Source of the DNA: Oscillospiraceae bacterium
Lineage (GTDB): Bacteria; Bacillota; Clostridia; Oscillospirales; Oscillospiraceae
Direction of reading: 5' to 3'
NCBI GenBank assembly: GCA_016302405.1
Contig: JAEDNR010000024.1
Location: forward strand, 1 to 22,589
DNA: 22,589 nucleotides
The notes beneath the pieces were generated by a model. The model worked only from the letters and a program-made list of their open reading frames with translations. It had not been told where the DNA came from and searched no databases. Positions 15,083-22,510 of this stretch are shown here, piece by piece (position 1 is the first letter of the stretch; every line of letters starts with the position of its first letter). The position numbers were made by a program, and so were the translations under genes.

Positions 15083-15667
15083 TTACAGGATGCCGCTGAA
15101 GCCCATAAAGGCAATGGACATCAGCGCGGCGCTGAGAAGCACCATGGGTGCTCCCCGGAAGGGCTTCGGAATGGCTTCCTCGTCAATGCGGCTGCGGATA
15201 CCCGCCAGCAGGACGATGGCAATGGTAAAGCCCACCGCCGTGCCGAAGCCCGCCGTAACGCTCTGAATAAAATTCAGGCCGTCCTGCACGTTGGTCAGAG
15301 CCACACCCAGCACCGCGCAGTTGGTGGTGATGAGGGGCAGGTAGATGCCCAGGGCGTTGTAAATGGCGGGAGAGGTTTTCTTGATGAACATCTCCACCAC
15401 CTGCACCAGCGCCGCGATCACCAGGATAAAGACGATGGTTTTTAAGTAGGTAAGCTCCAGCGGCACAAGTACATACGTGTACAGCAGGCTTGCAACAGCC
15501 GAGGACAGAGTGATCACGAAGATCACCGCGCAGCCCAGGCTCAGGGAGGCCTTCATCTGCTTGGAGACCCCAAGGAAGGAGCAGATTCCCAAAAACTGGA
15601 TCAGCACCACGTTATTGACCAGGGCCGTAGAAATAATAATCAGGATCAGAGAGGTCTGACTGCTCAT
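15083..15667 (-). CDS. rnfA: Rnf complex subunit RnfA
   Basis: 194 aa integral membrane protein with about six spans. The two conserved cysteines that share a membrane-embedded [2Fe-2S] cluster with RnfE are C29 (FLGICSFLG) and C117 (TTNCAVLG). The signature NNVVLIQFLGICSFLGVS is intact. The start codon overlaps the rnfE stop by four bases (ATGA), and AGGAGGCGG lies upstream, so translation is coupled. RnfA and RnfE are inverted-topology homologues that carry electrons across the membrane. Confidence 0.96.
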   Translation of the reverse strand: MSSQTSLILIIISTALVNNVVLIQFLGICSFLGVSKQMKASLSLGCAVIFVITLSSAVASLLYTYVLVPLELTYLKTIVFILVIAALVQVVEMFIKKTSPAIYNALGIYLPLITTNCAVLGVALTNVQDGLNFIQSVTAGFGTAVGFTIAIVLLAGIRSRIDEEAIPKPFRGAPMVLLSAALMSIAFMGFSGIL

Positions 15668-16350
15668 TTTGCCGCCTCCTCTTTCTTATCCGGGCAGGGG
15701 CTTCCGCAGGCGGCGCAATGGCCGTCGCATCCGCCTTCCACCAGCTTGTCGGAACGGTTTTTGATATGGCAGGCATTCATAATGGCGACCAGGAACGCCA
15801 GGATCAGGAACGCGCCGGGGGCTTTCACGAAGATAGCCACTGGCTCCCAGACTCCGTTCAGGGTCACATCCATGCCGAAAACGGTGCCGCTGCCCAGCAG
15901 CTCCCGCAGGGCGCCGATCACCACCAGCGCGGCGGTGAAGCCCAGGCCCATGCCCAGTCCGTCAAACGCAGACATCAGCGGCGGATTCTTAGAGGCGTAG
16001 GCCTCCGCCCGGCCCAGAATGATGCAGTTTACAACGATCAGGGGGATGTAGATGCCCAGGGCGCTATAGAGCACCGGCACAAAAGCTTCCATCAGCAGCT
16101 CCACCACCGTAACCAGAGAGGCCACAATGACGATATACGCCGGAAGCCGAACCTGGTCGGGAATGATCTTACGCACCAGGGAGATCACAAGGTTGGACAT
16201 GATGAGAACCACCATGGTGGAAACGCCCATACCCAGCGCGTTCATAGCAGAGGTGGTCACGGCCAATGTCGGACACATACCCAGCATGAGCACCAGGGTG
16301 GGGTTTTCACGGATAACACCGTTATAGATCCGTTCTGCCCAGGGTTTCAT
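15664..16350 (-). CDS. rnfE: Rnf complex subunit RnfE with a four-cysteine C-terminal tail
   Basis: 228 aa, six membrane spans. The conserved cysteines are C26 (LGMCPTLAV) and C109 (VVNCIILGRAEA). RnfE pairs with RnfA around the membrane [2Fe-2S] cluster. The last about 25 residues form a soluble tail with C208, C212, C215 and C219 (CDGHCAACGSPC), spaced C-x3-C-x2-C-x3-C. This looks like a small metal or iron-sulfur site beyond the minimal RnfE fold. The ATG at 16350 is one base after the rnfDG stop, and its SD (AAGGGAGGT) is inside the end of that gene. The in-frame extension upstream would overlap RnfG and is rejected. Confidence 0.95.
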   Translation of the reverse strand: MKPWAERIYNGVIRENPTLVLMLGMCPTLAVTTSAMNALGMGVSTMVVLIMSNLVISLVRKIIPDQVRLPAYIVIVASLVTVVELLMEAFVPVLYSALGIYIPLIVVNCIILGRAEAYASKNPPLMSAFDGLGMGLGFTAALVVIGALRELLGSGTVFGMDVTLNGVWEPVAIFVKAPGAFLILAFLVAIMNACHIKNRSDKLVEGGCDGHCAACGSPCPDKKEEAAK

Positions 16351-16351
16351 A

Positions 16352-18154
16352 TCACATACCTCCCTTCTTATAGGTACGGAAGAAGTCCAGCGCGGCATTA
16401 ATCGCGTTTACCACCGCTCTGGAGGATTTCGTCGCGCCGGATACGCCATCGATTTCCGTGGAAGATCCCGTCATGACGGTCACACTTTCCACGGAGTCAG
16501 AAGATGCCGTTGCTCCCGTCTCGGCATCGGCAGTTCCAGTCGCCCCGCTGGCAGCGTCGGCGGTTCCTGTCGCTCCGCTGGCAGTATCGGCTGTTCCTGT
16601 CGCTCCGCTGGCGGTATCGGCTGTTCCTGTCGCTCCGCTGGCGGTATCGGCTGTTCCTGTCGCTCCGCTGGCGGTATCAATTACCAAGCCGCTTCCGCTC
16701 AGGGCAAACCAGTCTGTTTTTACGCCCAGGAACTGATCCTTAAAGGCGGGTTCTCCGCAGAGGCTGCCCAGGCCCGGAGTTTCGTTCAGTTCGGTAAAGG
16801 CAATGCCCGTAACAGTCCCATCGGCGGAAATCCCGACAGAGAGGGTAATATTGCCCTCCACACCGTCACCGCTGGTGACACTTATCACATAGCCCACGAT
16901 CCGGTCTCCGGCCGAGCCTACCACAGCCTCATTTATGTAGGCTTTTCCGAAGCTTGTACCGTATACGCCGCCGCCCAGCGCCTCCACCGCGGCGGAAAGA
17001 TCATCGTCATAGGCAAAGCTCTCGGCATCGGGACAGACCTCCCGATAGGATGCCAGACTTGCCGCCTGCTGCTGTCTGGCAATGGGCTCCTTTGTCACGG
17101 CATATACGCCGCTCAGGCAGATGCCCGCAATCAACGTGATGACGCCGAGAATAACCGCCTCCCTGGGAAGAACGGGGCGCTTCTTCTTTCCCTCCTGGGC
17201 GCCGTTCCGCAGGCCATAGGGAAGCGGAATGCAGTACTCATCGATAATGGGCACCACCAGGTTCGCGGTAATGATGGCGTAGCTTACCGAGTCCGTAGCA
17301 CTGCCGAACACCCGGAAGATGCCGCTGAGGATGCCGATAATACAGCCGTATACCACATGGCCAAAGGCGTTGGTGGGGCTGGTCACCGGGTCGGTGGCCA
17401 TAAACACAGCGCCCATTACGATGCCGCCGCTGCACAGGTGGGCCAGCAAATAGGCAGGGTCAAAGCCATGACCGCCGAACAGGCCCACAAACAGCGTGAA
17501 GGAGGCCAGCACAGACACGGGAATGTGAAGCGTAATGCCGCCCACCAGCCACAGGTAGATTCCGCCGATCAGCATGCCCGCCACGGAGCCGCCGATTACA
17601 TCATTGGAAAAGCCCCAAAATGCCTGCATAATATCCACAGAACGTCCGGCCGCCAGGTCGGCAAGGGGCGTGGCACTAGTAACACCGTCTACCGTGAACC
17701 GGGTCATGACGCTGCCAAAGGAGATCAGCAGGAAGCACCGTGCCGCAAGGGCGGGGTTCATGAAGTTTTTCCCCAGACCGCCGAACAGGCACTTCACCAC
17801 AAGAATGGCAAATACGCCGCCCAGGAAAGGGACATACAGCGGCACACTGGCCGGCAGGCACAGTGCCAGCAGCAGACCGGTAACCGCGGCGCTGCCGTCT
17901 ATTACCGTGGAGGGCTTCCGGGTGACAAAGCAGAAAATGGCTTCCGCTGCCACAGTGGAAAGCATACACACAGCAATGACCAGAAACGCGTGGAAGCCGT
18001 TGACCCACACACCCACCACGGCGGCGGGCAGCAGGGACAGAAGGACTTGCAGCATGACCTTTCCGGTGGTCAGCCGGTTCCGGAGGTGAGGGCTGGCGGA
18101 CATATGGGTCTTTGCCGCCGTCCGGACGGCGGGTTCTTTGGTTGTCTGATTCAT
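16352..18154 (-). CDS. Fused RnfD-RnfG subunit with an FMN-attachment motif array
   Basis: 600 aa in one open frame with no internal stop. The RnfD part (about 1-315) has multiple membrane spans, and DGVTSATPL (156-164) holds its covalent-FMN Thr (T162). A basic linker (KKKRP, about 324-328) leads to the RnfG part, with its own membrane anchor (about 334-352) and the extracytoplasmic FMN-binding domain, including FTELNETPGLGS (about 453-464). Residues 493-552 are six tandem 10-residue units, mostly DTASGATGTA. The canonical RnfG motif DGVSGATKSS follows, with T575, then AVVNAINAALDFF. In Rnf and Nqr proteins, ApbE links FMN to the Thr of Dxx[S/T]GAT. The ATG at 18154 overlaps the rnfC stop by four bases, with GGAGGCGG upstream. 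The separate rnfD and rnfG genes of other clostridia are joined here. A frame error merging two genes is unlikely, since both halves are complete. Confidence 0.93.
   Translation of the reverse strand: MNQTTKEPAVRTAAKTHMSASPHLRNRLTTGKVMLQVLLSLLPAAVVGVWVNGFHAFLVIAVCMLSTVAAEAIFCFVTRKPSTVIDGSAAVTGLLLALCLPASVPLYVPFLGGVFAILVVKCLFGGLGKNFMNPALAARCFLLISFGSVMTRFTVDGVTSATPLADLAAGRSVDIMQAFWGFSNDVIGGSVAGMLIGGIYLWLVGGITLHIPVSVLASFTLFVGLFGGHGFDPAYLLAHLCSGGIVMGAVFMATDPVTSPTNAFGHVVYGCIIGILSGIFRVFGSATDSVSYAIITANLVVPIIDEYCIPLPYGLRNGAQEGKKKRPVLPREAVILGVITLIAGICLSGVYAVTKEPIARQQQAASLASYREVCPDAESFAYDDDLSAAVEALGGGVYGTSFGKAYINEAVVGSAGDRIVGYVISVTSGDGVEGNITLSVGISADGTVTGIAFTELNETPGLGSLCGEPAFKDQFLGVKTDWFALSGSGLVIDTASGATGTADTASGATGTADTASGATGTADTASGATGTADAASGATGTADAETGATASSDSVESVTVMTGSSTEIDGVSGATKSSRAVVNAINAALDFFRTYKKGGM
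16499..16678 (-). repeat. In-frame 30-bp tandem repeat, 6 units
   Basis: Units are 16649-16678, 16619-16648, 16589-16618, 16559-16588, 16529-16558 and 16499-16528. The first three are identical in DNA. The fourth differs at two bases. The fifth has several changes (DAASGATGTA), and the sixth is degenerate (DAETGATASS). Every unit keeps D-x-x-[S/T]-G-A-T. The rise in divergence toward the C-terminal side suggests recent expansion at the N-terminal side. There are no spacers, so this is not CRISPR. Confidence 0.95.
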
Positions 18155-19497
18155 TTTGCCGCCTCCTTCCGTTTCATGGCCATGATTTCCGCCTTGGTCT
18201 GCTTGAAGGTCTGCATCAGGGGGCGTTTCGCCGGGCAGATAAAGGTACAGCACCCGCAGGCAATGCAGTCAAGGCCGTAGAGCTTCTTTTCATAGCGGGC
18301 ATAGTCGTGCTTTTTCGCGGCATCGGCCATCATCTGGGGTACCAGCCCCAGAGGGCAGACCTGGCTGCACCGCCCGCAGCGGATACAGGCTGTCTGCTTT
18401 TCCTGGGCTGCCGCCACGGCATCCCGGCGCAGAACCGTCAGGGCATTGTTGTTCTTGCAGATACCGGCACTGAGCCCCGGCATGGAAATACCCATCATGG
18501 GGCCGCCGCACAGCAGCTTCTCGGGAGCGTCTCCATCCGCAAAGCCGCCTGCCGCTTCCAGAGCTTTCGCGAAAGGCGTGCCGGTCTTCACGATCAGGTT
18601 GCAGGGGGATTTCACGCCGTCGCCGGATACTGTAAAGGTCCGCTCGGTGACAGGCTCGTTGAAGCACACCGCCCGGTAAATGTTCCGGACCGTGCCCACG
18701 TTTTCCACAATGCAGCCCACATCCGCAGGCAGCATTCCGGGCTTCAGATACCGCCCGGTGAGGGCGCTGATGATGGAGCGCTCGCCGCCCTGGGGGTACT
18801 TGGTGGCCACCACCTGGACCCGTACTTTTTCCCTGCCCTCGCAGGCCTTGGAAACAGCGGCAATGGCCTCTGGCTTGTTTTCCTCGATAACAATGATGCC
18901 CTGTGCTTTCGGCAGCAGCCGCAGCATCAGCTCCATACCGGCGACGATCTCGTCTGCCTTGGTGCGCATGAGCTGGTCATCACAGGTGATGTAGGGCTCG
19001 CACTCGGCGCCGTTTGCCATAAGGTACTCAATGGCATCGGGATTCTTGGGCGCCAGCTTCACATGGGTGGGAAAGCCCGCGCCGCCGGCGCCGATGATAC
19101 CGGCATCCCGGATCATCGCCAGGATCTCCTTAGGCGTCAGGCTGTCCCAGTCGGTCTGAACTCCCACGCCCTCCGCCTTTTCATACAGGCCGTCGTTTTC
19201 CACCACAATGCAGGGAACGTTGATGCCGAATACATCGGGTCGGTTTTCCAGGGCCTTCACCCTGCCGGAGACGGAGCAGAAAATATGGGCGGACACAAAG
19301 CCGTCGGCCTCCGCAATCCTCTGACCGGCAAGGACCCGGTCTCCTTTGGCAACAATGGGCTTCGCGGGCTTACCAATGTGCTGGCTGAGGGGATAGATAA
19401 GCTCATCCCCCGGCGGGCACTCCCGGAAAGGAATATCCCGGGCCAGTTCCTTTCCCTCGGGCGGGTAAACGCCGCCCTTAAATGTCAGTTTTTTCAT
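18151..19497 (-). CDS. rnfC: Rnf complex subunit RnfC
   Basis: 448 aa. The NADH and FMN site of the Nqo1-like fold is GIIGAGGAGFPTHVKL (133-148). A NANGAECEPYIT-like loop (MANGAECEPYIT) and the SLBB-type region follow. Two [4Fe-4S] motifs are C371/C374/C377/C381 (CIRCGRCSQVCP) and C411/C414/C417/C421 (CIACGCCTFICP). RnfC is the cytoplasmic NAD+-reducing subunit. The ATG at 19497 has GAGGGAACG upstream. The longer in-frame N-terminus from 19584 runs into the insertion element and is rejected. It is the first gene of the operon, with a leader of about 350 nt. Confidence 0.95.
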   Translation of the reverse strand: MKKLTFKGGVYPPEGKELARDIPFRECPPGDELIYPLSQHIGKPAKPIVAKGDRVLAGQRIAEADGFVSAHIFCSVSGRVKALENRPDVFGINVPCIVVENDGLYEKAEGVGVQTDWDSLTPKEILAMIRDAGIIGAGGAGFPTHVKLAPKNPDAIEYLMANGAECEPYITCDDQLMRTKADEIVAGMELMLRLLPKAQGIIVIEENKPEAIAAVSKACEGREKVRVQVVATKYPQGGERSIISALTGRYLKPGMLPADVGCIVENVGTVRNIYRAVCFNEPVTERTFTVSGDGVKSPCNLIVKTGTPFAKALEAAGGFADGDAPEKLLCGGPMMGISMPGLSAGICKNNNALTVLRRDAVAAAQEKQTACIRCGRCSQVCPLGLVPQMMADAAKKHDYARYEKKLYGLDCIACGCCTFICPAKRPLMQTFKQTKAEIMAMKRKEAAK

Positions 19498-19548
19498 AGC
19501 GTTCCCTCTTTTGCAGAGCCGCTGGCGTAAACAGCAGCCGTTTTTAAG

Positions 19549-19709
19549 GGAACCTCTGATTAAATTGGCAAGAGCTGACGGCAAGGGATTTTGACTCAGC
19601 CGAAAGTAATGAAATTGAGGGAATACTTTGTGTATTTCCCAATTTCATTACTGAACGGATGGGGCAAAAGACCCGCCGCTCAGCCGCAGCCGATTTATTC
19701 AGAGGTTCC
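19549..19709. mobile_element. 161-bp MITE-like element in the rnf leader
   Basis: Terminal inverted repeats of about 21 bp, GGAACCTCTGATTAAATTGG at the left and its near reverse complement at the right (starting GGAACCTCTGAATAAATC on the other strand), enclose a long hairpin. In that hairpin 19605-19626 pairs with 19632-19652. TAAG occurs on both flanks (19545-19548 and 19710-19713), as expected for a 4-bp target duplication. No transposase is encoded. Resemblance to IS5-type ends is recollection only. Confidence 0.75.
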
Positions 19710-19856
19710 TAAGGTTTCAAAAAGCTTGATTTCCGATACTGTCCTTTCCGGGGCGAAAGCGGCAGTTGCTCGAAGCACGGAAAAAAGCATGCAGGACTTG
19801 TGCCGCAGCGGGATAAACTGAGCGCATACTGCGGCGAAGGCTGCTTCTTTTCTCTA

Positions 19857-19885
19857 ATAATAGTACGCTATCCCCCTTTTGTCAA
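19857..19885 (-). promoter_or_regulatory. Sigma-A promoter of the rnf operon
   Basis: Read on the minus strand, a consensus TTGACA (19880-19885) and TATTAT (19857-19862) are separated by exactly 17 bases. The transcript would start near 19850 and carry a leader of about 350 nt containing the 161-bp element. The rest of that leader (19710-19850) shows no RNA class I recognise. Confidence 0.85.
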
Positions 19886-19977
19886 TGAAAAATGGTGAAT
19901 TTTTAATAGATATTTCCCTATCGATTTGTACATTTTGCCATATAATGTTAAAAAAGCTGCGTGCAACGCCCCGGGGA

Positions 19978-20006
19978 TTGCATTTAAAAGGGAGCTGGGA
20001 TATAAT
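19978..20006 (+). promoter_or_regulatory. Candidate promoter of the aminopeptidase-eutH unit
   Basis: TTGCAT (19978-19983) and a perfect TATAAT (20001-20006) are 17 bases apart, about 125 bases before the aminopeptidase ATG. Another TATAAT at 19941-19946 has no matching -35. Confidence 0.5.
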
Positions 20007-20131
20007 GGACCGGCAATCAGTACGCCTGCCCAGAGGAAGCAAAACATACTGCAGCGGCGCATCTTTACTCTCTGCGCAGCACCGTTTTGCCCCTGGACCC
20101 ACAGAAAAACGAGAAAGAAGAGTGGAAGAAA

Positions 20132-21376
20132 ATGGATCGCTCATTTTATTCAAGAAACCGGGAAAGGCTTGCAGAGCGCCTGAAACCGGGTACGCTGGCG
20201 ATATTCTTTTCCGGAGAGGAAATCCGGAAGACCAACGATGAATACTATCCCTTTTTTGCGGACCGGGATTTTGTGTACCTGACGGGGATCGAGCAGAAGC
20301 AGAGCGTCCTGCTTATCATGAAGGACGGCAGCCGGGTAACGGAGCGCCTGTATCTTCTGCCCGGCGACCGCATGGCGGAGCGCTGGACAGGCCGCCGTTT
20401 GAAGCCCGCAGAGGCCGAAGCCATCTCCGGTGTGACGGATGTGCGCAGTACCGACGCTTTTTCCCGGGAGCTTCACGCTTTGGCCGTAAGCGGGAAATTC
20501 GGCTTTCTTGCCCTGGACCTGTACCGGGCAAGCCCGGAGGATATTGACCGGCCCGCCCACCGCCTGCGCGCCCTTGCCGCCAGGGAATGGCCCTATCTGA
20601 CAATCCAGAATGCCAACACCATTCTGCGCTCCCTGCGCACCATAAAACAGCCCTGTGAGATTGCCGCCCTGCGTCGGGCAGAGGAAATCACCGGCGCTGG
20701 TATCCTTGCCATGATGAAAGCCTCCCGCCCCGGCATGTATGAATATCAATACAAAGCGGAATTTGACCGGGTACTGGGTCAGTTCAGCCCCAAGGGCCCG
20801 GGCTTTCCCTCCATCATTTCCGCCGGGCAGAACAATTTCTGCATCCATTATTACGCCTATACCGGCCAGGCTCAGGACGGCGACATGGTTCTCAACGATG
20901 TGGGTGCCCAGTGGGACAACCTGATCACCGATGTATCCCGGGGCTGGCCCTGCAACGGCCGCTTCTCTGACCGCCAGAAGCTGCTGTACCAGTGCGCGCT
21001 GGCCACCTCCGACCACATGTTCTCCATCTTGAAGCCGGGCTTTGCCATGGAGGAAGTGGACGCCGAGATCCGCCGCTATAATGCGGGACTTCTCAAAGAC
21101 GCGGGTGTTCTGGAAGATACCGCCGATATAGGCAGGCTTATGTGGCACGGCGGCGCCCACCACATTGGCTTTGATGTCCACGATGTGGTGGAGCGGCCCG
21201 AAAAGGTCGCCCCGGGCATGGTGTTCTGCATCGATGTGGGCATTTACCACGAGGATTGGGGGATCGGCTTCCGGGTGGAGGACAACTGTCTCATCACGGA
21301 AACCGGCTGCGAAAACCTGTCCGCCGCCATCCCCAGAACCATTGCCGATATTGAAGCCGTCATGGCGAAAAGATAA
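20132..21376 (+). CDS. Xaa-Pro aminopeptidase (M24B family)
   Basis: 414 aa. The aminopeptidase P N-terminal domain (about 3-125) has FFADRDFVYLTGIEQ. The pita-bread metallopeptidase domain (about 160-410) follows. By position the metal ligands are D256 (LNDVGA), D267 (ITDVSR), H343 (AHHIGFDVHD), D368 (FCIDVGIY) and E383 (FRVEDN). Usual family members have Glu with a following Pro (EPGIY) at the fourth site, so D368 is a substitution. Asp can still ligate metal. The enzyme would cleave an N-terminal residue before proline in the cytoplasm. The ATG at 20132 is chosen for the conserved start DRSFYSRNRERL. The SD is weak (GTGGAAG). Confidence 0.88.
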   Translation: MDRSFYSRNRERLAERLKPGTLAIFFSGEEIRKTNDEYYPFFADRDFVYLTGIEQKQSVLLIMKDGSRVTERLYLLPGDRMAERWTGRRLKPAEAEAISGVTDVRSTDAFSRELHALAVSGKFGFLALDLYRASPEDIDRPAHRLRALAAREWPYLTIQNANTILRSLRTIKQPCEIAALRRAEEITGAGILAMMKASRPGMYEYQYKAEFDRVLGQFSPKGPGFPSIISAGQNNFCIHYYAYTGQAQDGDMVLNDVGAQWDNLITDVSRGWPCNGRFSDRQKLLYQCALATSDHMFSILKPGFAMEEVDAEIRRYNAGLLKDAGVLEDTADIGRLMWHGGAHHIGFDVHDVVERPEKVAPGMVFCIDVGIYHEDWGIGFRVEDNCLITETGCENLSAAIPRTIADIEAVMAKR

Positions 21377-21381
21377 GGCCT

Positions 21382-22476
21382 ATGGAACGGGTGATTATGT
21401 GGATTATGGCGGCGGGGGCCGTGGTGGGCGGCATGGACCGCATCTTCGGAAACCGCCTGAAGCTGGGAGAGCGGTTTGAGCAGGGTCTTTTGCTTCTGGG
21501 ACCCACGGCGCTGTCCATGGTGGGGATCCTGTGTCTGGCTCCCCTGCTGTCCGGGGTGCTGGAACGCTGTGTTGCCCCGGTCTGCCGCGCCCTGGGAATG
21601 GATCCCGGAATTTTCGGCGGCATCCTTGCCATTGACATGGGCGGGTACCAGCTTGCCCGGGATTTATCCCTGGATGCCAGGGTAGGCCGCTACGCCGGGA
21701 TTCTGGTTGCTTCCACCCTGGGCTGCACCGTATCCTTTACCATTCCTGTGGGAATGGGCATGCTGGAAAAGGGCCACCGTCCGGACTTTGCCAAAGGGGT
21801 CCTCTTCGGCCTCATCGCCATGCCCCCTGCCCTCCTTTTGGGCGGGCTGATGATGGGCCTGAATCTCGCGGAAACCTGCCTCAACAGCCTGCCGGTGCTG
21901 GTGCTGTCCGGGCTGCTGCTTCTGTGTATCCTGAAATTTACCGACGCCGCCATACGGGGTTTCGGCGTCTTTGCCAGGATCATCCAGATCCTCACCACCC
22001 TGGGGCTTGTGCTGGGAGCGGTACAGTATATGACCGGGCTGGCGCTTCTGCCCGGACTTACTCCCATTGAAGACGGGATGGCTGTCGCCGCCTCCATCGG
22101 CATCGTCATGCTGGGAAGCCTGCCCGTAGCGGAGCTTCTGCGCCGCTGCCTGGAAAAGCCCCTGGGCTGGATTGCCCGGCACACGGGTATGAACAGTGCC
22201 AGTGTGACGGGGCTGCTTGTCGGTATGGTGAGCGTCGTTCCCGCTATCGTGCTGGTCCGGGATATGGACCGTCGGGGTCGGGTCGTCAACGCGGCGTTCC
22301 TGGTCTGCGGTGCCTCGGGCCTTGCTGCCCATCTGGGCTTCACCGCCGGGGTGGAGGGAAACATGATTCTTCCCATGCTGGCCTCCAAGCTCCTGGGCGG
22401 GCTTCTGGGCGCCGCGCTGGCGCTTCTCGGCACCCGGGGCATGTATGCCGCCGATGAAGCCGGAAACGCTGCCTGA
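21382..22476 (+). CDS. EutH-like ethanolamine transporter family protein
   Basis: 364 aa integral membrane protein with about ten hydrophobic segments. It matches EutH along its length: N-terminal IMWIMAAGAVVGGMDRIFGN, then FEQGLLLLGPTALSMVGILCLAPLL, ILAIDMGGYQLARDL, the TVSFTIPVGMGMLEK segment, a conserved MDRRGRVVNAAF region (EutH has MDTRGKVINCAF), and a C-terminal HLGFTAGVEGNMILPMLASKLLGG. EutH moves ethanolamine across the membrane. No other eut gene (ammonia lyase, microcompartment shell) is present here, so the substrate is uncertain. The start codon is five bases after the aminopeptidase stop, so the two genes are almost surely cotranscribed. No terminator is seen after it. Confidence 0.85.
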   Translation: MERVIMWIMAAGAVVGGMDRIFGNRLKLGERFEQGLLLLGPTALSMVGILCLAPLLSGVLERCVAPVCRALGMDPGIFGGILAIDMGGYQLARDLSLDARVGRYAGILVASTLGCTVSFTIPVGMGMLEKGHRPDFAKGVLFGLIAMPPALLLGGLMMGLNLAETCLNSLPVLVLSGLLLLCILKFTDAAIRGFGVFARIIQILTTLGLVLGAVQYMTGLALLPGLTPIEDGMAVAASIGIVMLGSLPVAELLRRCLEKPLGWIARHTGMNSASVTGLLVGMVSVVPAIVLVRDMDRRGRVVNAAFLVCGASGLAAHLGFTAGVEGNMILPMLASKLLGGLLGAALALLGTRGMYAADEAGNAA

Positions 22477-22510
22477 AATGGATGCTTATCGGCATAACGC
22501 AGCAGAACGA

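Noticed and set aside
16499..16678. Regular 30-bp repeats as a CRISPR array
   Set aside because: Units are directly contiguous with no spacers and lie in frame inside a coding gene.
17357..19530. Long plus-strand frames opposite rnfDG and rnfC
   Set aside because: These are antisense shadows. The minus-strand frames carry complete Rnf motifs and coupled starts.
19498..19584. N-terminal extension of RnfC into the MITE-like element
   Set aside because: The ATG at 19497 has its own SD and gives the normal RnfC start. The extension translates inserted DNA.
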